Assembly (NCBI GenBank): GCA_026545225.1
Contig: CM048845.1
Location: forward strand, 97,962,533-98,026,532
Source: Cornus controversa
Lineage: Eukaryota; Streptophyta; Magnoliopsida; Cornales; Cornaceae
Direction of reading: 5' to 3'
Length of the DNA stretch: 64,000 nt
In this document: positions 11,237 to 24,716 of the stretch, piece by piece
How positions within the stretch are numbered: position 1 is the stretch's first letter
How the letters are laid out: the number at the start of each line of letters is the position of its first letter
Made by a program: the position numbers and the translations under genes
Notes under the pieces: generated by a model
Told to the model about the DNA's origin: nothing
Databases searched by the model: none
Seen by the model: the letters and a program-made list of their open reading frames with translations, nothing else

Positions 11237-11261
11237 CCCCCCCCCCCCCCCCCCCCCCCCC
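11237..11261. repeat. Uninterrupted run of 25 cytosines
   Basis: The run is followed by T and five more C, then an A run. Such a long poly-C is rare in this AT-rich sequence. It could form an i-motif/G-quadruplex, but could also reflect sequencing or assembly slippage. Confidence 0.9.
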
Positions 11262-11559
11262 TCCCCCAAAAAAAAATAAATAAATAACTGTACATTGATG
11301 GTTCAAAATGGCCTTCTCTTAATAAAAGTAGTAATAAATATGAAACAGATATATAATCTATAACCTAGTGATATTGGTGATGTATTTTATTATTTTTATA
11401 ATTATCTTTCTACTTAAAATGATTTCTTTTAATCAACTATGTAGTTTTTTTTCAGTAAGGATAGTTTTTTTTTTTTTTTTTTAAACTGTGTAGTTGAGAA
11501 AGATAATTAATTTTTACAATGGAATTCTATTGTAATACTGAAGATGTGGAATTACATGC

Positions 11560-11592
11560 ATGTGTGTGTGTGTGTATATACACACACACACT
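11560..11592. repeat. Perfect (TG)n-TATA-(CA)n palindrome
   Basis: A TG run reads into GTATATAC and then a CA run, giving a perfect inverted repeat centred at about 11578 with arms of roughly 13 bases. It could extrude a cruciform. Confidence 0.8.
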
Positions 11593-12430
11593 CTAGGGTC
11601 TGATATTATTCAAAAACATCTAGCAGTCTAGCTAGGCAAATATATTTATACCATATGAAGCTAGTGTGTATGTATCTATGGTAAAATGTATTTGGAGCTT
11701 TGAACCTTTCACTAGAAGTTCCTGCTTTTGGAGCATAATGACCATGTGGTGGAGATTGATCATTAGTCACTACATTAAGGCACTAGCATTATATATATAT
11801 ATATATATACATGATCATAAAGACTAAAATGACTTGTAGTGGGGACAGCCTAACTGGCTGGTAGGTTGTTGATCATCAATTCTTCATTTTCCAATCAATG
11901 AGTTAGCTTAAATTGGCATTTTATTGAGCTCAAACCATATATTATAAGGGTATTTTGGAATAGTTAGGTGAGAAAAAGAAATGGGCATTTGATGGAGATT
12001 TAATTGGCTAGTACTGGAGTTAGGTAGCTTCATCTTTCATAGAATTGTTGAAAGGGGTGTTATATATTGTGAATTTTGGGTTCAACAATCCCTATTAATC
12101 AGTGCATTTATGGTGGGACCGAAATTGTCTAAATATGGTCCAACATATTCAAACTATTCTGTTAAACTCCATCCATCACTTTCTCACAACGGAATGTGTT
12201 AGTTACACCAGAAAACTCTGGAGAAAACAGCAATTAAACAATTAATGAAGCTAGACTAGATATATATTTTGGTTAGGCTACGTTGAACCCACGTGGTAGT
12301 TAATGTGTATATATATATATATGTATCATGTATGCCTGATCCTAATGTATCCTACTTAAAATCCTCAACCCACCGTTCCAAAATCACAGCAAGCTAGCTT
12401 GCAAACTCAGTCCAGTCAACTTGGGCCAAG

Positions 12431-12433
<3 letters not shown>

Positions 12434-12505
<72 letters not shown>
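12434..12505. repeat. Compound TA/TG microsatellite
   Basis: About 22 TA dinucleotides are followed by about 14 TG dinucleotides without interruption. Confidence 0.95.
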
Positions 12506-14110
12506 CACATCAACTAAGATGAGAAAAAAGCTTCCTTTACATGATTTAAAATCCTCTCCATTGAGGATTTTTTCGGAGTAAATAACAGTGTTTGTAACTA
12601 TCAGATACTAAAATATGTGATATCAATTTAGTAACAGAAGTTACTAGTGATTAGTATCACCCATCGTAGTAATATGAGTTATCCTGTGCACTTTGATTTA
12701 GCTATCAAAATGTAATATATATAACTTACAATAGAACGAATCCTTGATAGGATAGAGCTATGTATTGAGGGTGTCGAATCACAGAGACTACGTTGGAAAA
12801 AATGTTAAATTAAAGATTAAAGCCTGTTTAATTCGTAGATGATTTGAATGTTTGATTCAATTATGGCCAGAAATGGAAATGACGGTAAAATAGTGAGTTT
12901 GAGATAAAATAAGAATCTAAGGTTTCTACTCCATCACTAGTCATGTAATCATGTTCAATTACATATAAACTAGGGAAATGAGCATATATACACATGTAAA
13001 AATGACTCGTATGGCTTGTGGCCAGCATTGATGTCGTGAAGAAGATACGCGTCAATCATAATTAAGCATAACACATCTTCAATTAGCATAATTTATCTAC
13101 CTACCTAATTATGTTAATTACCTAAATGTAACTCAAATTACCCTTTATAAGCATGGGTTATCAAAATTAAAGTTGACATGTTCAAGTGAAAATAAATACA
13201 ATACCATCACCCCTCATAATCACAAAAAATACGAATATTGAGAGATCAATTGCACAAAATAAGTTCCAAGACAAGACACCTAATTTAAAACAAGTGAAAT
13301 TTAAGAAACAAATATGCTTGTATTAAAATCGAATCTTAAGGCAATGTATTTTACATACATAAACACAAAAGTTCCAATTTAACACAAGTAGAGCATAATT
13401 ACATGGTTAGAGTTTCATCAAAACCCTAGAGATGGAGTTAGTTGATCATCAAGAAGTGGAATGGCTCTATTGATAGAGGTAATCCCAACTCTATTTGATC
13501 TATTTGATCTTGAAGGCCTTGTCAAAACCTCCTTGGAAGTGCAACTTTCTAGCAAATTTCCTCTTTTCTCTCTAGAATCTTAAAATTATCCCCTCCATGC
13601 ATGAAACAATATCTATCTATCTATCTATATATCTATTAACTTTAGTGCCTTTTCATGTATATTAGACTTTTGAGACCAAAATTTTCAAAAAATATTGTGC
13701 AAAGCTTGTTAGAGAAGATTCCACTTTAAGTGGCCAAGTGGGTTGAAAATATCTGTTGTATCTGCAATGTACAGTCAATCGTAATATGTGTTTTGATCAA
13801 TCGACGCTACGATGGATCGTAATCTTCATTTCGATCAATCGAAGCTACAATTGATCGTATCTTATGTTTCGATTAATCACAAACTCTGTACTTTAAAGAT
13901 TCCCGCCATAGCCCTTCTTTGCTACTTAGATCAATTCATTGCTACCTAGCCCACATTGAGCTGACATTTCACATGCATTGGCACAAGAAATGACGGTGCT
14001 TGCTCACGGAATGATCGAAATCATTAGGAATTGCGGTATTTTTGGGAAAAACCTAAAAACATAAAAAACAAACAAACAACATAAAACTGTACAATAAATG
14101 CATCTAACAG
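12506..14110. other. Intergenic DNA, probably repeat-derived but not classified
   Basis: No gene is supported. Words such as GTGTCGAATCACAGAGACTA (12769-12788) remind me of plant LTR-element leaders but cannot be placed. A short local duplication around GATCAATCGA.GCTAC (13796-13850) is visible. Confidence 0.4.
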
Positions 14111-14227
14111 AGTAACATAAGTAGTTAACGGCGCCTGATTGTACAACATTCATCGCTTATTAAGTTACTAGTTATTCTAACAAACGTCAGCATTCTGGAA
14201 GGACCAGAGGGGATTCTGCACTGGAGA

Positions 14228-14316
14228 GGATAATGGTTTGTCTTACAAAGTTCTTCCAGAGAAATTGTGGAAAGGATAATGGTCCGTCTTACAAAGTTCT
14301 TCCAGAGAAACTGTAT
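14228..14316. repeat. 46-bp direct duplication
   Basis: GGATAATGGTYYGTCTTACA and the following AAGTTCTTCCAGAGAAAYTGT occur at 14228 and again at 14274, a period of 46 bp, with about three mismatches. A simple local tandem duplication. Confidence 0.85.
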
Positions 14317-14911
14317 ACTCATAGATAGCATGTGGGTTCCACCCAATACAAATAGAAATGTTACATGAATTTTTTTTTTGTGTAATTAAAAGTAATTAAA
14401 TCTCAAGTCTCAACTCATAATACTTATAATCACTCATCGAAAAAAAAAACTCATAATACCGTTGTGTACAAATTTAACATTTTCATTTATGTTTACCACA
14501 TTCGATGTACGTCTGAATTACATAACTCTTCATTTCATTTATATATAATTCCAATCTAATTATGTGTAATGTTATAACACCACACATAACCTACTATTTT
14601 GGTAGTATTTGTGATTGTTCATGAAATCAATGAAAAAGACGAGCAATAGAACGGAACAAAAGAGGCCGCAAGTGGCCAAAAAAGAAGGGCCCTTGGATGC
14701 ATTGCAGTGCATGGGACCCATCGAAACACTGGTAGAAAGAGCAAAGGCCCTTAGATGCACTGTAGTGGAACCCATGATGAATATCCCACTTTAAGCATCA
14801 AAGGACTCTTGTTCTTTTGGCCCTTTGTTTACTCGAGTAGTTTCAGTTGCTCAATCATGTTTATTAGATGTATCATTATAGTATACATGACATTCGATGA
14901 ATAATTAAGTA

Positions 14912-15790
14912 GGTTAAAGTGTGAAACTCCTGCTATTTACAAATTGTGTGAATACTCTCCTTCTCGTTTAATTAATTTTTTATATTTTTTAAATTGTGAA
15001 AATAAGAACATTTCATCACTTTGTTGTTAACAAAAAACTAAAATGTCTAAAATATCCTTTACGGCAATTTTTTTTATTTTAAAAAGGGTAAAGTGCAAGA
15101 AACTCCTTGTTATATGCAAAATGTGTGAATACCCCCTAAAGTTTAATTATCCCCCTACATTTTTTAAATTATGCAAATAAGTACATTCCGTCATTGCTTT
15201 GTTAATGAAATACTGAAATGTTTGAAATGTCTAAAGAGAAAAAAATATATGAGAGCGAAAGGGAAAAAAAAAACTCTAAGAGAGAGAGGAGATAAAAAAG
15301 CTAAGTATATCTATATTACATTTAAGTTTGGTTCAAAATGTCTTTGTCTATTTACGGTCTAAAACTAATTTATCTGATGATCTAACGGTCACGATTTCTT
15401 CTACATTGATAATGTCGTAGGCACGGGCATACGCTAGTGTGTATATATATAATAGTAGAGACAAAAGTTCGAGAGGGTGTTGTGGTCAATTAAAAGAGTA
15501 TTGAAATGGAGTGGGTTGCACAATTTTTTTATATAACTTAGAGTTTCTTACACTTTACCGTAAAATGTATAGATATTTGTGAGGGGCATTGTGGTCATTT
15601 AAAAAGGATATTTTGGATTTTTTTTGGTCAAAATTGACCATCAACAAATATTTTGTAAAGGTCATTAGACGGAGGGGATAATTTATACAAAATTGTCAAA
15701 TGTTCAGAGATTATATGCACGTACTAAATAGGTAAAGGGTTCGTTGCACATTTGTATATAATAAAGGATTCGTTGAACATTTTGTTATAT
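14912..15790. mobile_element. Nested small inverted-repeat elements (GGTAAAGTGCAAGAAACTC family)
   Basis: An inner element begins GGGTAAAGTGCAAGAAACTC at 15086 and ends with the inverted partner GAGTTTCTTACACTTTACC at 15541-15559, about 475 bp. The sequence just before it (14912-15085: GGTTAAAGTGTGAAACTCC, then the same order of words) is a diverged copy of the inner element's left end, so one family member seems to be inserted in another. A third relative lies at 60490-60691. The family is non-coding. No convincing target-site duplication was seen, so the superfamily is open. Confidence 0.6.
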
Positions 15791-16138
15791 GCAAAGTTGG
15801 TGTGATTTTCTTGCCATGCTAAGAAAAAGAAAAAATAAAATTAATGTATGAATGAAAAATAAAACAAAATGTAAATTATATAGTGTTTGATAACTTAATT
15901 CTGAATTAATTAGATGCTTATTCAATCAAGTCACTTATCATGAATGCTTAAAATCTAAAAAAATAATAAATAAAATTTTAATTATAATTAACATTTACAA
16001 TTTTAAGTTTATCAAGTTGTAAAAAAAAGTTCATACTTGCAGAAACACCGCGGACAAAGGGGAGGTGTGTGAGTTTTTGTCTGAATAAAAAAAATAAATA
16101 AATAAAATAAAGACACCGCCCAACTGGACACAACAGCA

Positions 16139-16146
16139 TATAAAAG
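16139..16146 (+). promoter_or_regulatory. Probable TATA box of the LOLITA-like gene
   Basis: TATAAAAG lies about 100 bp before the first ATG of the longin-like gene. Position and motif only. Confidence 0.4.
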
Positions 16147-16241
16147 CAAAAATGTTACTAATATGAGAGTAATTTTCGGAATCACCATCTCTGCTAGTGC
16201 TTTATAGTCAAAGTCAAAAGTCCAAACCCCGGAGCCCTAAG

Positions 16242-18330
16242 ATGCTGCTGGCCGTCCTGTTCGCCAACTTCGAGGGCAGCATCCTGGTCGAACGGTACGC
16301 CAAACATCTCCACTCTCGCTTCACTATTCACACCATACTTGATTTGATGATATTCATCACTTCTAGCAGATCTGCTTAATATAATTCTTCTAAAATTGTG
16401 ATTTTTAATTGTCCCGTTTTGATGATATTCGTTGGCTTGTTTGGTTGTCATAATTGATTGAGTGGGTTCATTGGACTTCAAATGAGTTTAATTTATTGTC
16501 GATCGCATGGAAATGCTTATATTTTACATTTTTCTTGTTTGAATTTGCGCAGTTTTCTACAGAATTTACTTACGGGAGTCATTTTTGTAATTTTCCGTGG
16601 AAATGATTTAGAATGGTCTTATTTGGTACATGATATTAGCTCAGGAAAAGTTTCCCAAAACCCGTATTTGTAGGATTGTCAAGGATGTTGTAACTTGTCA
16701 AGCACCATAAAGTTATAATGACATTAAGTTGGGTTCAAATGAACTAAATTAGCTATCTTCAATTTGTTAGAGAAAATCTGCCAAAATAATGTTAAAGAAT
16801 AGTAAATATTGTTAGAGAAGATATAATATTTCATTACCTATGTAATAAACACTGTAACTAATAATTGAAACTTAGTCAATTGAATCGATGCTTAGAGCCA
16901 GAGGTAAATAATCAATTCTAGATGATATTTTAAGCCTCTCCGGCATGCAAACAATAAAACAAATGTAGCACTATCTCTCATATTCAACTGTGTAGATAGT
17001 AAATTTGAATGTGTATGAAGGTTGCACTCTTCATGAATTCATCTCCACCCAATCAACTAGCAATATGTTGTTGACAGCTACAACTCAAAGTTCAAAAGTC
17101 TTCTCATTTCATATGCAGTACACCTCTGTAAAGTGAATGCATTAAGTTCAGTTGAAATGAACTAAATTCAATGTATTGAATGTGAAAAAAGAAGATGTAA
17201 AATGAATCAAAGGTTTAAGGATGTCTTAAATAATGATTTCAAAACAAAACTGATAGAACCAAATTTATTTGAAACATTATTCCAACAACCTTAAAAGTGA
17301 GTTGCAGCAATAGGATTGTAAAATAGGACACTCAGCTATTGCTAGTTGAGCATGTTTCGCAAGAGAGTGTATGAAAATCTCATAATTTCAAAGTTTTAGC
17401 ATGATGACACCATTAGTCTTGAGGCTTTTGGTTAATAATTTGCAGGGTCTCTATTATTCTGATTTTTCTCACTAATTTTTTATTAAGATTGTTTTTTAGA
17501 TGAGTTTCTTTATGGTAACTCGGGATTATATTAACTTACAAAATCATCTCCTTGACACTCTCTTGTTTTGTCATTGAGTAAATTTCATCCTGCTAGAGAT
17601 TAGAAGCTTCTTTTGAGCTCTTAGCGGACTAGAATAGCAATTTAAAAAGCCATATAGTGTGCTTCATTTGTACATACTACAGAAGCTATCTGATTCTAGT
17701 AAGATTTGTTTGTAATATTTCTAGTCTTTTGAGATATGGTAATAAGCCCGGGTCATTGGTTACTAAGATGCTTGATAAATATGGATTTCTATGATATATG
17801 ATGATGACCATTCAATAAGTAATTTTTTACAATATTTGACTGTTGCCAACACGAGCTTTTTGAAATGGATTGACTGAGGCTATGACCTTAAATAGAGCGG
17901 AATGAAAACATAAGATTCATGTAGCCGACGGCCCGACGCCAAGTAGTTGGGAAAAAAGCTTGGTGGTTGTTGTTGTTAGTGGCTATAAGAGAGAATAAGG
18001 ATTGAATTCATATTTAGTGGCAATATAATCATTAAAGGAATAAGAATTGAATCATTCATGAGAAACCAAATATGACCCTAGTGAAGGAGAATATGAGAAG
18101 TCATCTCCCATCATTTTGTCATGTGCAATGCAGACCAATGAATGAATTAGTTAAGAGTCCTTCGATTTAATTTAAACGCATTGCAAGATCAAGAGGAAGG
18201 TAAAAGAAAAAAAGATTATTTGGAGGTTAGCAAATTTTCCATTTCTCTTTAACATAACCTCTACTTTCTAATTACATCCTAGTGCCCTTGAGTAGATTTA
18301 CTTTTGTTATGTATGTGTGGTGCATGTGTC

Positions 18331-18374
<44 letters not shown>

Positions 18375-21300
18375 GCTCCCAAATTTTAATAGAGGAAACT
18401 CTTATCCTATATTTAAAATTTGGTGCGTGACTCGCATATAACATCCATTCATCTACCATAATGCTAAATAAAATCAATTCCATTCAATAATTTCAATTAA
18501 TTCATAAATAAATCCATGGTAAAATCATCACTATCAAGTAAATTCCACAAAATACTATCATCCTTATTACATGAGTTCACATTGAGAAATACAGAACTAA
18601 CTAAAAATAGAAAATAGACTACATAGTCTCCATCTCCATCACGTCCTAATCATTAAGTACCTAAAGATGTTAAAGGAGTGAGCTCACAAGCTCAACAAGG
18701 AATTGCTCAACAAATTGACCTTACCTTATATCCTTGTATGTAAAAGTAACTTATATAAAGTGCATTAATTAAACATAACTTATCTCAAGTCATTTATTCA
18801 ACCGATTTTATATAATAAATAAAATCTAATTATTATTATATTTCTTTTCGATTACATTTGAATTCAACTACAAAATTTCTTACCCAAGCTCAATCCATAG
18901 AATAAAGATTATCTCATAATTATTTTATCTTATCTTGATACAAGATAATTAGTATCTCAATTATTATCATATTCAGTCTTTTATAATAATTAATACCTCA
19001 TTAAGTATTATATTAGAATTCAAAATTCACACAATTTTCTCAATTGCGAACCATTTATTAGTTAATCATCTCAATGAACAGGTGACTTGCTCTCAAAACC
19101 ACGAGTATAGAATCAAACACTCCTATATTCCAACAAGGTATGCATCGCATAGTTCCGAACTACTGAAAACACCCATGGTTGGGCTCGTACATTTATTTAC
19201 CTAGATGGTCCCGGGCCATGGCCACATCATAAGAGCATGTTTAGCCCAATGGCCATAACAAGAAGGGTAGTGCACTTTCAAATAGGCAGGTCCCGGACCA
19301 TGTCTAACAAAGTCGTCATAGGGTTAGTCCCGGACTACCCCTCCGACTAATCAAATATTATCATTAATTACCAATTATGCTGATTTATAAAATATATTTA
19401 ACATTTAATAATTTTAACACATAATTAACGTGTTCTTTACATGCTTTAGTTAATATTCAAGGCTCACAAGACCAAACCAGCGAGAGTACATATTTTTAAA
19501 GCTTCCTTATTATCAAATGTAGGCACTGTAAAATTTCGGATCCTAAGTCTTTACCCTTTTTCCATACACTCCAATTACGTGTTCTAAATCATATATTTTT
19601 TGGGTTTTAATTCATTTACACCCCCCTAAACTTTATCTAAAATAAAATATTTTAGCAAATTTAAGTTCATTAGGCTAAAATTTCTGTAGTTTTTCAAAAT
19701 TTTTGGATTACTATAAATTTTCCCCCCTAATTGTATCTAATTTTAAATCACTTAAATATTAATTAAAAATATATTTTTAAGTCGATTGGACATTTGGGCC
19801 GCAACATAACAATTATATATATCTTTTTTTTTTTTGGTATTTCACTCTCCCTCCCTCTGTGTGTGTGTGTGTTATGAACATGGTCCTTGTTGCGTTTGCA
19901 AACGTCACTTTCAAATTGTCTTTCTTGGCGGTTTAAAGTGATTTATCTTAAAATAGAAAAATCAAAGCCCATCTTTGAAAAAAACCTCATATGCTCTTTT
20001 TGAGATGATAAGTTAAATCTCTTTTTTTCTTAGCTATACTGTTACGGGTCGAATTAACTAGAGGCTGGAGGCATTCAATATCTTACCTGAGTTTTATTGG
20101 AGTCATGATTTTATTTGCTTGTAGTAACTACTTGGAACTAGGAAAGAGGACCAGCATGTGGGTCCTGTGGGAATTTAATCTTATATATTGTTGGTATTTC
20201 AGATCACTATGTATTACTTCTAATGCTTTGAGAGAGGCCACTGATGTTTTAAAGATTTTGACTATAGGAACTAGTGCTGTCTTTGTGCATCTAGGGCTCC
20301 AATTTAGTAGTCTCATTATGTAGGATGTGTCGTTGGGCATGTCACAGCGATTTCATATTCTGTGTTTTCTTCTCTTCTACCCTTTAGTTCTCCATTTAAT
20401 AAGCAATGGAATTTCCTCAGAGAAGGAAATCCTGTGGCATTAAGCTCTTTGATATGGGGCCATAAGCCGTCATTAACCCTAGAGTTCAGTTCCCATCTGT
20501 TGCGTGCTTCTCTGTTTTTCCTTGTCGGCAATTACGGCACACTATATTGCCACATGGACGGACGCTGCCGTTAGTTCTGGAAAGGCAGTATTTTAGTAAT
20601 TTATTCGTGGCACAGATGTCAGATGATGCAGCAAACTCTCAGTGTGTGCTAGAATATGCTATGGTTGGTGACCTGCAACAGAAATTGTTTCCTTAATCAA
20701 GGAATTAATTATTGCATCAGCTGCATTCACCAAGGCAAATGCAATTAACAATTTTTTTGGTTGCATTCATGACGGTTTATCTGTAGCATCTCATGAAAAG
20801 TGACCGACGAGTCCAATTTCTCTGAGGTATTACATGGTCAAATCATTCAGTTATTGTTCTTGTTGTATCGCAGTTTCAATGGTGTTCCAGCTGAGGAACG
20901 GCTTCATTGGCGATCTTTCTTAGTTAAACTGGGAGCAGAGAATCTCAAAGGAGTCAAAAATGAAGAGCTTCTCGTTGCTTGCCACAAGTATGTAATGTCT
21001 CTCCTCTGATTTGAATATCTTGTATGCATGCTGCACCTATTTTTTCAGAAGACGTCATGTTCTTTCTTTATTTGGAAGTTCCATTGGAGGATTAGGACCA
21101 GAGAATGGCCTTTGGTGTGTTTCTATGTTTGGCTACTGGACATAGTTTTAACAATTAGTCAGGTCCTGCAACATGTCTTGATTAGATAGTGTCTTTTTCT
21201 TCTACATGATGATGTTTAGTCCTGATTATGTTTTTCAATTATATGCTTCATACTTGTCTTCTGGTGGATGTTATAGTTCTTCACAAGGGATCAGTGCCCC

Positions 21301-24300
21301 TGGTCTGGAGATAATTGAATGATATTCTTTGATGGATCCGGCTCTTCTGTTTTTCATTGTGATGTAACTGTAAAGGCTCATTCTAATGGATAATTTTTTT
21401 AGCAAGCAAAGCCTTAAAAGGATTTATTTATTAGGGCAATATGTTAGGCTTGGGTTTGGTCTGAGAAAGTAAGAGAGGCTCAATATCCCTTAAAGGATAG
21501 CATTTTTTCAACTATTTCGGGTTAGCTACATAAATCCTATTTTGCAATGCCCTTTGTTAAAGAGAATAAATCTCCCTATGATTTTATGGAACTTATCATT
21601 ACATTTGATGGAGTGAGAATTAAAATAAAGTTAGTCACTTTGTTACTGAAAATATCCTGAAAAAAGCTAATATTTGAACTCACTACCAACCCAAGACTAC
21701 ATATACTTGACTTTGATGGACTTGACAGAGAAATAAACCAGAGTTGACTTCATAACTCATAAATCATCTCAACAAGACTAGACTAGATAAGACTCTAAAG
21801 ACACCAAGATAAAAGACAACCAATAGGCTAACTTAGTCACTAGATTAGTTTCAGAAAATACCATGGTCAAACGTTCTGATGTTCTAACTCAGTCATTTCA
21901 AGACTCGTGATACAAATGGGGAACAACCTTGAATTTATACATGAGCGTTGGGAATGAAACTCAAAAGTGTTTGGCACTGCCTTGTTTGTGTGAATTGTGA
22001 CCCACTTAGCAATTCTTCTTTTCTTTGGGGAAATGAATTAAAGTGGAAAAGACTTTTAAGAGCCTAACATTATGCAAAAGGACCTAGGACTATGAAGAGA
22101 GAGCATATGACCTGGGACCAAAATAATCTAAGAAAAGAAGGTATTGTGAACATATCCCTAATGAGACAAAGTGATATGTAAGCATCCACATCATATGGCC
22201 ACAAGTACTATAGGTAACAAACATAGCAAGCATCTATTCACACAAATGTTCCCGTTATACACATACAAGATGTTTCATAATACAATCATCTACAGTACAC
22301 CATGCAAGTGTCACATTATATGTCACTTGAGTGCTCACATCACTTTATCATATAAAATTCCACCCATAACATGTAAGTATCCACATTATATGAAAAATGT
22401 GTGTCCACATTGTATTAGACATAAGTATGTCTGCTGACTTGTTATCCAGCAAGTGCACATAATGACGTAGGCACACAACACATAAATATATGTAAGCATC
22501 CATATTGTATGCCGCACAAATCTATTATAACATGTAAGCATACATCTCATATGTTATACCGGGATTCACAATAGTAAGTGCATGCCTTATGTACTGGACA
22601 CTGTTGCATGTCATATGGCACAAATGTTTACATGTGATACATGTCAATTCCACACAAGTAAGAACATACCCACTCAATCCTATATGGGAAAATCCTAAAG
22701 GATGGGACTAAGGTTGATTATATGCAAAATGATTTGGTTGGCCAACGTTTAGTGTACCCTCGGGTAAGAGCGTCCTTTATACCTCTCATTGGCTTATTAA
22801 GTGGAGAGTAAAACAGTCAAATAGTACATGGCAGTTCCTTTAATATACTTTTAAAGTATGGAACAGATGGCTGAGATGGTTTTCATGATGACTTGTACAA
22901 GTAGGGACCACACAATCAAGCCCACAAGTCTTTCTCATTGAGAGGGTTAACCTAATTGGTAAATGCAAGTGAAATGCAAAAATCCATATAAATGGACACT
23001 TAGCCTAAGGTAAATATCCAGTTGAGATAGTGGGGAGGGATTGACCAATGAACTGGGGTTAGTGGGATATGAAACGGCTCATGATGGGTCCACACTTGTT
23101 ATCTCCTTGAACTTTCTTGAACCCTTAACCTTCCACTTTGGGAAGTTGAGGAGTTAACACCTTTAATGGTGTGTCTATTTTAATTTTACACAGACAGTAA
23201 GGCATCCCCCAGCTTATATTAATGGAATATTATTACCTGCATTAAAAAAATAAAATCTATGAATTATAAGCTTCTTATGATATTACATTGTTTCTGTCAT
23301 ATGCACTTGGGTTGATTTATTGTTTACTTTCCAGATCAGTTTATATTGTTTACACAGTTCTTGGAGATGTCAGCATTTATCTTGTCGGCAAAGACGAGTA
23401 TGATGAACTTGCGTGTAAGTATATATCATTTAGATTCTCTTCAATTTTTAGATAAAGATATGAAACGATGGAGAGAAATCATGAACAATTGCCCATGTCA
23501 AAAATATGGTGCCTATTCATTATGGGACTAGACATCAATGAATATTCTTGTTGTATCAACTGCGGATCAATGTGACTACTTTCTCTGTCCTGGCATAAGG
23601 AGGCTTAGGTGAGGGTTTTGCTCAACAATTTTTGTAGTTTCTCACCTGTTGTCTAGAGCAACTTGCATTTGATATGGAAGGGTGGTGTGCCACTCTTCCG
23701 CTGCAACACAATAATCTAGTATGATAACTCCCTTTTTCAATGATAATGGTAGTGACTTTGGTGTGGCCTGCTGTGATTGGCTACAGAGTGGCAATTGTAG
23801 TGATTGGATCGGTACTGAGACCTTTACATGCTTGTTCCAGTACTTTATTTTTATTCTAATGTGGTTGATTTCTTTCAAGTGGCAGAAGCAATATTTGTTA
23901 TAACCTCAGCTGTGAAGGATGTATGTGGGAAACCACCAACTGAGCGCCTTTTTCTGGACAAGTATGGAAGGATTTGCTTGTGTCTGGATGAGATCGTTTG
24001 GACGGTGAGTGGACGCATCAATATTTGGAAATTATTAAAATTTTGGATAGAATATTTTTGGACAAATTTGAGTTCAAATCTTTCTAGTATTTCCACCAGT
24101 CTCTCTGAAATATTGATCAATCTCAAGTTCACCTGTATAATACAATTGAGAAACCAGTACAACTCCAAGCCACCTATCGATGCACTAACAGTAGATGCCT
24201 CTGATTATAGCCATCGGGGGCACCTTTTGCCACCATGTGGAATGCAAGCACATTTTCAAAGCTTTACAATGTGGATAGTTTGTAATATACGCCTTTCCTC

Positions 24301-24716
24301 TGTGCTGGTAGTGAATAAAAGAGGCATGCTTGTCATATTGAAAAAGAAAACTGTTAACCACCATCTACACTCTAGAAACTTAAGCTGCTAGAGAATGTGT
24401 AAATTTAATATTTAAATCCTTCATCAAATGGCAATCTGGTTAATAGGTAGTTTTGCTTTATTTCTGTCACAATGAACTAGCATTTATTTTCCCTGTTGTG
24501 GCTCCTCAGATCATAAACAGAGCTGAACTGTTGAGATCATGTTTTGGACTGTCTGCAGAAGCAAGCTAGGATTTTTCTGTCGTTTGTTCACATTTTTTGT
24601 CAAGTGAATTCATGGTTATGCGGTTTCACCCATTTTTTTTATAGGGTTTGCTTGAGAATACAGACAAAGAAAGAATCAAAAGACTCGTGAGGATGAAACC
24701 TCCAACTGAGGTTTGA
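16242..24716 (+). CDS. LOLITA: Longin-like small protein, LOLITA-type subunit of the TPLATE complex
   Basis: Five exons: 16242-16294, 20874-20987, 23335-23414, 23880-24004 and 24645-24716. All introns are GT-AG and the phases join perfectly to a 147-residue protein. It begins MLLAVLFANFEGSILVER, continues RFNGVPAEERLHWRSFLVKL, ACHKSVYIVYTVLGDVSIY, EAIFVITSAVKDVCGKPP and DEIVWT, and ends RMKPPTEV. This is the longin/SNARE-like fold of clathrin-adaptor small chains (an N-terminal hydrophobic strand, then alternating strands and helices). The closest relative I recall is Arabidopsis AT1G15370, LOLITA, the small subunit of the TPLATE complex, which acts in clathrin-mediated endocytosis at the plasma membrane; the length agrees. 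Introns 1 (4,579 bp) and 2 (2,347 bp) are very large and carry transposon debris. The coding part is intact. The assignment rests on remembered family sequence, not on a search. Confidence 0.92.
17868..17978 (+). mobile_element. Truncated 3' end of an RTE-type LINE in LOLITA intron 1
   Basis: The segment reads like the end of a plant RTE reverse-transcriptase ORF (an ALNRAEW-like block near 17880-17910, then TCATGTAGCCGAC and AGTAGTTGGGAAAAAAGCTT) and ends in (GTT)n, here TTGTTGTTGTTAG. Plant RTE elements end in such a TTG repeat. Only about 110 bp remain, in the same orientation as the gene. Confidence 0.6.
18337..18372. repeat. CT microsatellite
   Basis: About 17 CT dinucleotides, inside LOLITA intron 1. 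Confidence 0.95.
18420..19811 (-). mobile_element. Probable LTR (solo or truncated) of a Ty3/gypsy chromovirus in LOLITA intron 1
   Basis: On the minus strand the segment starts TGTTATGTTGCGGCCCAAAT (first base 19811). It includes the GTGAGCTCACAAGCTCAACA word (plus strand, 18678-18697) and repeated GGTCCCGGACCATG/GTCCCGGACTA words (19206-19345). Blocks like these are typical of Tekay/Del-type LTRs. No polypurine tract, primer site or pol sequence adjoins it. The left end is uncertain and no target-site duplication was confirmed. Confidence 0.4.
22150..22560. repeat. Degenerate ATGTAAGCATCCAC repeats in LOLITA intron 2
   Basis: ATGTAAGYATMCAYAT followed by a CATATG/TATATG-like word occurs at about 22176, 22371, 22490 and 22532, with similar CACATTRTATG words between. 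The spacing is irregular, so this is a degraded cluster and not a simple tandem array. Origin unknown. Confidence 0.6.

Noticed and set aside
23828..24391. 187-residue ORF around LOLITA exon 4
   Set aside because: It reads out of frame with the exon and into introns; the frame that matches the longin family is different.
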